Assembly: GCA_003550305.1 (NCBI GenBank)
Contig: QKYT01000305.1
Location: forward strand, 83,649 to 111,969
DNA: 28,321 nt
Reading direction: 5' to 3'
Source of the DNA: Glomus cerebriforme
Lineage: Eukaryota; Glomeromycota; Glomeromycetes; Glomerales; Glomeraceae
Every line of letters begins with the position of its first letter. Positions within the stretch are counted from its first letter, which is position 1. The notes under the pieces are model-generated. The model was not told the DNA's origin and ran no database searches. It saw only the letters and a program-made list of their open reading frames with translations. Shown in pieces: positions 21,701 through 28,321 of the stretch. The position numbers and the translations under genes were made by a program.

Positions 21701-24003
21701 CACTAAAATCATTTCTCCAAATTTTTTATTAATAATCTTATCATTTTCAGATAAAACAAAAATATTGTGTTGAATTATCAACATAATTCTCCAATTTGCA
21801 TAATAAGGTGCTATTGGATACTTGAAATTTAAATCCTGTCGTAATTGAGTAAGCATTGATAATATTGAATAATCGTCGTCTGGATCTCTAGAGTATGGTA
21901 TAATGTTTAAAATAGTACTTAATACATTTTTAACTTTTCTTAAAAGTTCTTGAAACCAAGTTTTATCATTGCGCAGACTATATAAAGTATCCCGCAAGTA
22001 AATCAATAAAAAATCAATATTATAATTACATTCTTTAACATAATTTTTCACATATTTTCTATTTTGATTAATTAATTGTGTTGTTATTTGGTGAACTTCC
22101 ATAAATTTTGTTAAAGAATTATAGACCTTATCTTGAAGTTCTTTACTAAGAATAAGATCTGTTGGTAATATCTGTTCCAAAACTGCTACCAAAGTTCGTA
22201 AATGTAATTCCAATCTTGTCGTATTTTCTTTTGAATAATAATCAAATGATGAAGTGGGATCAGTTAAGGCTTTTAATGAATTTATTAAAATCTGTGGAGA
22301 AAATTTATTTTGAAAATTTTCAAAAAGTAGCTTTAAAGCAAATAAAGATTTTGTTTCAGTAAGATCCTTTATAAGTTCTTTTACTTTGTCATTTGGTGTG
22401 ATAAATCCATCCTCTTCTAGTTTGAGAAGCAATTTATTTTTATAAATACATGCATCTATTGATGCCTCAGCTATTTGATTCGATGTACTTGATGAACTAT
22501 TTTTAAATTCCATAATATCCAAAGATTGATTTTGTAAAACTATCCTACTTTCATATTCATCATTAATATTTAATGATGCAATATTTGACATATTATTTAT
22601 TATATCATTATTCATATCTATAGTCCCCTTGCTGCTGCTTGAATTTAACCTGTATTTTTCTAATTCTTTATCTTCATCATATCCATAAATATTTAATGAC
22701 ATATTATTTACTAAACTATTATTTATTTCTATAGTTTCTTTGCTGCTATTTGAAGTTGGTTTATCATTAGCATTGTAAATTATTACATCATGTTGTTCAG
22801 GAGAAATTATTGCTTTAAGAGTTGCAATGACTTTCTGCATAATTGGACGTTCATTTGGCTCATATTTCCAACATTCTAATTAAATAAATAAATAAAATTA
22901 ATATTTTAAGTTGGTAACAGAAGCATAAGATAGTATTATTTATCACCTGTATATAATTTACTATAGACAACAGGAGTTTCATCAATAATAATTTCTCTTT
23001 GTCCACTGTGTATTGCCATGACCAAACTTACATTATGATCAAAACCTTTAAATGGTTCATACCCACTAGAAATTTGCCACATTAAAACTCCAATGCTATA
23101 CACATCAGATTTTTCATTTAATTTATAATTTTGATTTTGATCATTAAAAATTTTTGGATCTACGTAAGGTATTACACCAAGTATTTTCGATGTATTACTT
23201 GATGCTTCAGCGATTTTTTTTGATAGACCAAAATCTGCTAATTTAATATTTTTCTGATGTACAAGAATATTATTTGCATGCTTTTATTACAAATAAATAT
23301 ATATTAATATTAAATATCTAATGTAGTAATTTCGATTAGATAATTTGATATAATCAATACATTACCAGGTCACGATGAATAATCTCTTTATCATGTAAAA
23401 ATTCTACAGCGCTTGATAGTTGAAACGCTAAACGATATTTGTCACTCCAGTCGAGATCATTAAAATGATTATTTAAATAAGTAGTCAGCGTACCATTATT
23501 CGCATATTCTAAGACTAAAGAGTACTTATTTATTTGATGAATTGTGTCTGAATAAAAAGATTATATGTATATATATTAGTAGTTAATTAATGCATTATTT
23601 ATAATATTTTAATAACAACCTTCTAATTTCGTGATTCCATACAGTCTTATAATATTTTCATGATAATCAACGCTCCGATGTAATTTTAACTGACAAATTG
23701 CAAAGTAATAAACCGTTAATTTTTTCTATAATAAAACTTTTTAAATAATTACTATTACTGTACTGTACCTCTTTTTACAACTACTTTAATGGTTTGTTCA
23801 TCATCATTAAAGGATTTTAGAGCGAAAAAACGATCAGAGTTTTTCCAATTCACACGAACAACATTTCCATATGAACCTCTTCCTATTTGTTTAAAGTTTT
23901 TAAAGCTTGAATATTCATAATATTTGATATGTTCTTCAGCAATTGAATTATTAAGCCAATTAATATAATAATTAAAATTTTTTATTTTAACAGTCTTTGA
24001 CAT
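18702..24003 (-). CDS. Gene B: inverted paralogue of gene A with damaged ends
   Basis: Same nine-exon plan as gene A. Approximate exons: 24003-23769, 23689-23620, 23547-23366, 23280-22946, 22875-19574, 19493-19415, 19342-19174, 19103-18952, 18887-18702. Kinase motifs are kept: [25 protein letters not shown]. The large fifth exon is fully open and carries the linker, the helical region, the RING-like module ([21 protein letters not shown]...CPQCR) and the TPR repeats. Three lesions stand out. Exon 1 has five A instead of four just before its splice site (23772-23776), shifting the joint with exon 2. Near 19620 the end of exon 5 has lost one T relative to gene A, so splicing to exon 6 gives an immediate stop. 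Exon 8 has a net two-base excess near 18985-19000. Exons 6, 7 and 9 remain readable in the old frame. A protein with kinase, RING-like and TPR parts but no C-terminal domain may still be made if exon 1 splices at the upstream GTAAAA. Otherwise it is a young pseudogene. Confidence 0.85.
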
Positions 24004-24125
24004 TATTGATATTTCACAAAAAAAAATTTCAATTTATTATTTTTTTTTTTTATAATTGAATAATTAATAAATAATGTTTTGTCGTACAATGGAATATTTC
24101 TCCCGAAAATAATTACTTAATTAGT
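24004..24125 (-). promoter_or_regulatory. Putative promoter/5' leader of gene B
   Basis: On the minus strand this resembles the 10085-10210 region upstream of gene A, including the A/T tract next to the start codon and a CCATTGTACGACAAAAC block. The promoter role is inferred from position and conservation. Confidence 0.38.
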
Positions 24126-25043
24126 ATAATCTGTTACACGAATAACGATCGACAAATAATGCAACAAAAAATGTAATGCCAGCCAACATTAACATTTTTA
24201 AATATTGCACATATTTGACCATTCACTAATTATGAATTATTTTCTTATATAATGGCTCTTTATGCATTATCGTTCTCTTTATTATATTAAGAATTTTATC
24301 AACTAATAAAAAGAAATATTTCAGAATCTAAAATCAATTAAAACAGCAGTTTATAAAATAGGCATAAAGGCATGTTTAAAAGTAAAAAGAAATTCATTGA
24401 TGCCTATAAAATTTTATATTGGAAAGTTTATAAAGGTGATATTAATCTAAATGGTTTCTAGTATATGCAAAAAAAAAAATTTTTTGGGGAATTGCATTTT
24501 CTTTTTATTATTCGGTCTTAGTCTTAGGATAAATAAAAATTGTTAAATTTTTATTCTTATTCGAACGTTAATATAAATACGCAGTATAATTTTTAATAAA
24601 TTCATTTCATGCCTATAACATAGCTTATTACCTTATTTTTTAAATCAATACAAAATCGAATTCAATAACTATTGATTTTAGCGATATTTAATAATAATTC
24701 CGTACTTCATATTTTAAAGGAAATATATGCTTAATCAAATGGTGAAATAGTCAATGGAAAAAAGAACCTTCAAATTTTATAATATACTGTGTACTATTAA
24801 ATTTTTTTGTAACTTAATTTTAAGACTATTGTAAAAATATTAAATATTTATGTCAGATCAATAAAAATTTTCTCATTGTGTCTATAGAAATCCATAAGTA
24901 ATTTAGTCTTTTTAAGAATATGAGTTTATTGAAAAGGATAAATTATATTCGTAATAATTAATTTGTTGTATTTCTGTAAAAAAAGCCACTGATTAGTCAA
25001 AATACGGGCACAAAACAATTTGAACGTAATTACTTCTCTTCTT
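24126..25043. other. AT-rich intergenic stretch
   Basis: No gene, RNA or element is supported. It separates the 5' end of gene B from the broken gene at 25153. Confidence 0.5.
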
Positions 25044-25145
25044 ACTTTTCTAACTCATAAATCATCTTACTCATTATATTCAATTACTCTCTTTACTTTT
25101 CTTACTCATAAATCATATTACTCATTATATTCATAAATTTTTATA
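25044..25145. repeat. Two tandem copies of a 51-bp unit
   Basis: ACTTTTCTAACTCATAAATC at 25044 recurs with one change at 25095, and the downstream CATxTTACTCATTATATTCA also recurs at the same 51-bp spacing. The pair ends a few bases before the start codon of the broken gene, so it lies in its presumed promoter or leader. Confidence 0.75.
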
Positions 25146-25152
25146 ATGCACA

Positions 25153-26370
25153 ATGGAAAAAATGGATAATGTCTTTACTAACGATAATCTAAATCTTCAT
25201 GCCAAACCAATGGACTCCTCCACTAAGAACGGAATGGACGCTAAACGAGGTAATTTTTAACAGTTTATGAGAAACATGGAAAAAAAATCTTAAGTAATTT
25301 TCATCCTAGATCTGGAAGTGCATTGAAAAAATGGCAGAGAGGAGCAGAAAGAATGGAGAGTTTACAACAAAATACTTCTTCCGTATAGGAGAAACAACCG
25401 TATTTTCAACAATCCCAATGGACTTCCAGAACCAATAATATTGAGGGTGAATGGGGACACGATTAATATAGCAACCACATCGGATGCTTTCTGCTACTTG
25501 TACATAATCAATTTAAGCTTCCCAAAGAAAACTCCAAAGAAAAGAACAAGAAAAAATTACAAGAAATATCTGAGACAGGTGGAATTACTCTTTCAGCACC
25601 AAGACCAAATTTGTCTATGAATGAATATAATGGAACCCAATCGCAAAAGGCAACCAGCAATAGTTAACGTTTCCTGGAAATCAAACCAGGAAAGGATTCA
25701 TTTGGTGCATCGATCACAGCTTGCAGTCCAGAATTCAGGGAACAATTGTGTATACTCCGGCAAGAGGACGACCATTATCTTCTTCCTCAGGATCAAAATG
25801 GAAATGTGATTCCTACATGAGAAAGATGGGAGTTCAGGAATTGCTCGGAGATGAATGTCTGTGTCAGTGGAGACCAGATCTCCAAATCAAGTCTTGAACA
25901 ATATCAGTACACAAATAAGAAATAGAATCATGCAAAAATTGCAAAGCTAATCAGAATTGGTTGGCACATTAAAAATGATCGCAAGTTTCATGAATTCCGT
26001 GGACCTACAGATGAATGGCTAATTGATCAAGAAAACAAGGAATATTTCAATAAAACATATGGTATCACCAATATTCACTCAGTGTTTGTTGATCATTCTG
26101 GAATGGTTATTCTGTTTTTAGATGATCGTGGTATCATTTTTGAGTGGAGTGAAATGACACAAGACATGCATATCTTGGATTATGATAATTAAAATGGAAG
26201 GTCTTGCGTACTGCCTTTACCACCCAGAAAAGGTGTGTGTCATTATGGAGGACACCGGTGAGCTGGTGCCTAAAGTGGAACTTACATGTCGTGTAAGGGA
26301 GAAAATTGCAAAGGAAAAGTTGGCAAAGGAAAAAAGTTGGCAGAGGAAAAAAAAGTTGGGCTTCGGATAG
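25153..26370 (+). pseudogene. Broken gene of unknown function, probably a multicopy lineage-specific family
   Basis: A first exon (25153-25249, MEKMDNVFTN...GMDAKR) is followed by a GT-AG intron (25250-25309). Then coding blocks appear in changing frames: LKKWQRGAERMESLQQ (from about 25326), RRNNRIFNNPNGLPEP and LYIINLSFPKKTPKK (about 25390-25560), APRPNLSMNEYNGTQSQ (about 25600-25650), SSSQDQNGNV (about 25780-25810), MGVQEL (about 25826), WHIKNDRKFHEF and YFNKTYGITNIHSVFVDHSG (about 25965-26105), WSEMTQDM (about 26145), and a last frame MEGLAYCLYHPEKVC to a Lys-rich end at 26370. Frame changes and stops (for example 25673, 25899, 26190) show decay. The order of blocks resembles a protein family I recall from Rhizophagus, but I cannot name a function. 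It is visibly richer in G/C than its flanks, which also suggests a different origin or age. Confidence 0.65.
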
Positions 26371-26897
26371 AAACGTAGTAAATTCATCATGTATCATGGG
26401 CAAAGTCCCGACGCAGTTCTAGCTTAAGAAAATTTTCCTGATGGAAACATTAGCATTATTCTTCACAATAATTCCCTAGTTATAGTTCTTTCTTGTTTCT
26501 TTTTAGTAATTATAGGAATTTCAATCTTTCTGTTAATAAATTATAATTAAATCTCTAGTTCTAGTTTTCTCTCAGTTATTCAGACACACAACATTCAAAA
26601 TATTTTCTTTGATGGCTAAACATAATATGTTTTATTTTTTAACATAGTTATTTTTTTGAGTATCAAATTGAAGGATTTTTTAGAAATTTTCAAATGTGTA
26701 AAAAAATATTTTTTTTTCACTTTTTTTTCTCTTAACATTGACAATAGATTTTTGAATATGAAAATTTTAACAAAATAATTTATTAAATAATAAATAAATG
26801 ATAGATCCAAATACGTGATGTTCTGATTAAATTGTACAAAAATAATAGTTAAAAAATCAAGAACTTAATAGAAAGAAGATCCAGATCTGCAAATGGA
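26371..26897. other. Intergenic stretch
   Basis: AT-rich sequence with long T runs (26690-26730); nothing recognisable besides the 3' flank of the broken gene. Confidence 0.5.
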
Positions 26898-27127
26898 TCT
26901 GTTGTAGCCCAAACGTCCGAATCCGACTTGGGATATCCCAAATCAAACTTGGGACAATCCTATGTCCGAAATTTAACCATATCCCAAACAAAACTAGTAA
27001 ATTTTAAATGTTTAAGACGTCTCAAACTACCATTTAAGACTGGGTTAGTTTGGGACATGGTCAAGTTTCGGATATAAGGTTTTCCCAAGTTTGATTTGGG
27101 ACATGGTAGTGTTTGGGCTACAACAGA
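26898..27127. mobile_element. Palindromic MITE (foldback element), 230 bp
   Basis: The ends TCTGTTGTAGCCCAAAC (26898-26914) and its exact reverse complement (27111-27127) form a 17-bp terminal inverted repeat. Inside, CCCAAATCAAACTTGGGA (26937-26954) is matched by its exact complement at 27083-27100. Inner arms (CC-TAT-TCCGAAA-TT-ACCAT-TCCCAAAC) also pair with few mismatches, so nearly the whole element folds on itself about a centre near 27012. There is no coding capacity. No target-site duplication is clear. The class of the mobilising transposase is unknown. Confidence 0.8.
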
Positions 27128-28220
27128 ATAATCTGATATGTCGATCAAATTACTATCAATTGCAAAATATGGCAAATGATATAAGTTACACATTGTGCAT
27201 TATACAATCATACATTGTACAGTACACTTTCTGACACATACCCACTAAGAAATGCTGGAAATAAATAATAGTGATAAGAATTAGCTGCGTTGAAGTAGAT
27301 CTTTTATCATAACTCGTCAAAATATCAAATTTTGTGAAAGATCAAGAAATAATGATTCATATTTTGTGTTATGCTCAAAAGATATAAAAAGAGACCGTTT
27401 TTCAAAAAAGTTTTTTTAAAAAAAAAATTTATGAAATTCATTAAAAAATAATCTCAAAACTTTGTTATACATTTTCACCCCTATATGGAGAGACCCTTTT
27501 GTGCATAACTCAAAAGTAATAAATACTTTACTTTCTTTCCTTAATGAGGATGAAATTTCTTCGTTGATTCCTTATGCTATACATTTACCAAACAACAAAT
27601 CTCGGATAACTGAAAGCAATTTTTCAATAAGCTAAAAGCTTTACAAGTTATATAGAATAATATATTATGACTTTACAAATACACTGCCCCATTCTTGTGC
27701 ACCAAACCATATAGTTGTATTATTGGGAGAAAAAGAATTATGAAGACCAGTATAAGTAGTAGGAGGAAAGTGTACGAAACTGCTACTTAATAACAAGCAT
27801 ACTAATTGATTTGTACCTTTCAACTTTGACATATTTTATATGTTGCTATTATGGATATGAGAAAAGAAAGAAAAAGAAATGAGGAATAAGTGAAAGAATG
27901 GAAGAAAAAAAAATGAAATTAATGGATAACATGATGTGGTAATATGGAAAAGAAAAGAGAGTGGCAAAGGAAAGGAAAATAATAAGTATAAAAAAAATAA
28001 AGATGGAGATAGGATTGGAAAAGATAAATAGAAAGAAGACCAACTAAATACTATATGATTCGGGTATTAAAGAAAAGAGCAATACAGTTAATGGTAGGGT
28101 AACAAAGAGGAACAGCCAGGGGAATTATTAGATAAGATATATCCTTTTTTCTTTATTCAATTATATTTTGTTCTTTATTTTTCTTTTTTTTTTTTTCCTT
28201 AATTTTTTATTTTATTTAGA
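27128..28220. other. Intergenic stretch, purine-rich on the plus strand at 27855-28045
   Basis: No gene is supported. The block 27855-28045 is almost pure A/G with GAAAAG-type runs, which explains the hydrophobic open frame on the opposite strand. Confidence 0.5.
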
Positions 28221-28221
28221 C

Positions 28222-28321
28222 ATGGGTGATTCTCCTTGCATAAGATTTCTTTTTTTTTTCTATTTTTTACTTTAGTTAAACAAGGAGATGGGTGATTCTC
28301 TTTGTATTAGATTTCTTTTTT
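28222..28321. repeat. Imperfect tandem repeat at the window edge, period about 66 bp
   Basis: ATGGGTGATTCTCCTTGCAT at 28222 is repeated as ATGGGTGATTCTCTTTGTAT at 28288, each followed by (A/T)AGATTTCTTTTTT. The second unit runs off the window, so the number of copies is unknown. Confidence 0.6.

Noticed and set aside
26134..26403. Minus-strand open frame of 89 codons
   Set aside because: It is the shadow of the broken plus-strand gene, whose blocks carry the recognisable pattern.
26960..27193. Minus-strand open frame of 77 codons over the MITE
   Set aside because: It runs through the inverted repeat of a non-coding element and shows no domain.
27849..28043. Minus-strand small open frame rich in Phe, Ile and Leu
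   Set aside because: It is the antisense of a purine-rich low-complexity block and has no other coding sign.

Overview
The window looks like a gene-island and repeat segment of an arbuscular mycorrhizal fungus, most likely Rhizophagus irregularis or a close Glomeromycotina relative. The basis is very AT-rich DNA with long A/T homopolymers, short GT-AG introns (about 60-100 nt), and families I recognise as hugely expanded in that lineage: TKL-like kinases with an N-terminal zinc ribbon, F-box/LRR proteins, and kinase/RING-like/TPR fusion proteins. The species call rests on recognition, not on a search.

Layout. 1-617: AT-rich, nothing seen. 618-2091: first copy of a dispersed repeat of about 1.4 kb. 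3635-4992 (-): two-exon TKL-like kinase. 5337-7155 (+): divergent F-box/LRR gene with a one-base homopolymer frameshift near its end. 8249-9412: probable non-autonomous DNA transposon between 8-bp direct repeats. 10211-15483 (+): intact nine-exon gene (gene A) for a 1564-aa kinase/RING-like/TPR protein. 15892-17429: second copy of the dispersed repeat, with a 995-nt assembly gap. It abuts a 3' fragment of a kinase gene (17430-17662, -). 18702-24003 (-): an inverted paralogue of gene A (gene B), whose 1.1-kb-codon central exon is open but which carries at least three frame lesions at its ends. 25153-26370 (+): a broken gene of unknown function, richer in G/C than its surroundings. 26898-27127: a palindromic 230-bp MITE. 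The rest is A/T-rich or purine-rich spacer.

How the parts relate. Genes A and B face each other tail to tail across a 3.2-kb spacer that holds the repeat and the kinase fragment, so the locus is a large inverted duplication including about 120 bp of 5' flank. All three kinase genes carry an intron directly after the probable alpha-C glutamate codon, which suggests common descent of the catalytic module. The kinase, F-box and kinase/RING-like proteins all point to signalling and ubiquitin-type regulation, but no substrate or pathway can be read from the sequence. The strongest leads are the kinase/RING-like/TPR architecture with its uncharacterised C-terminal domain, the decay pattern of gene B, and the solvable assembly gap.
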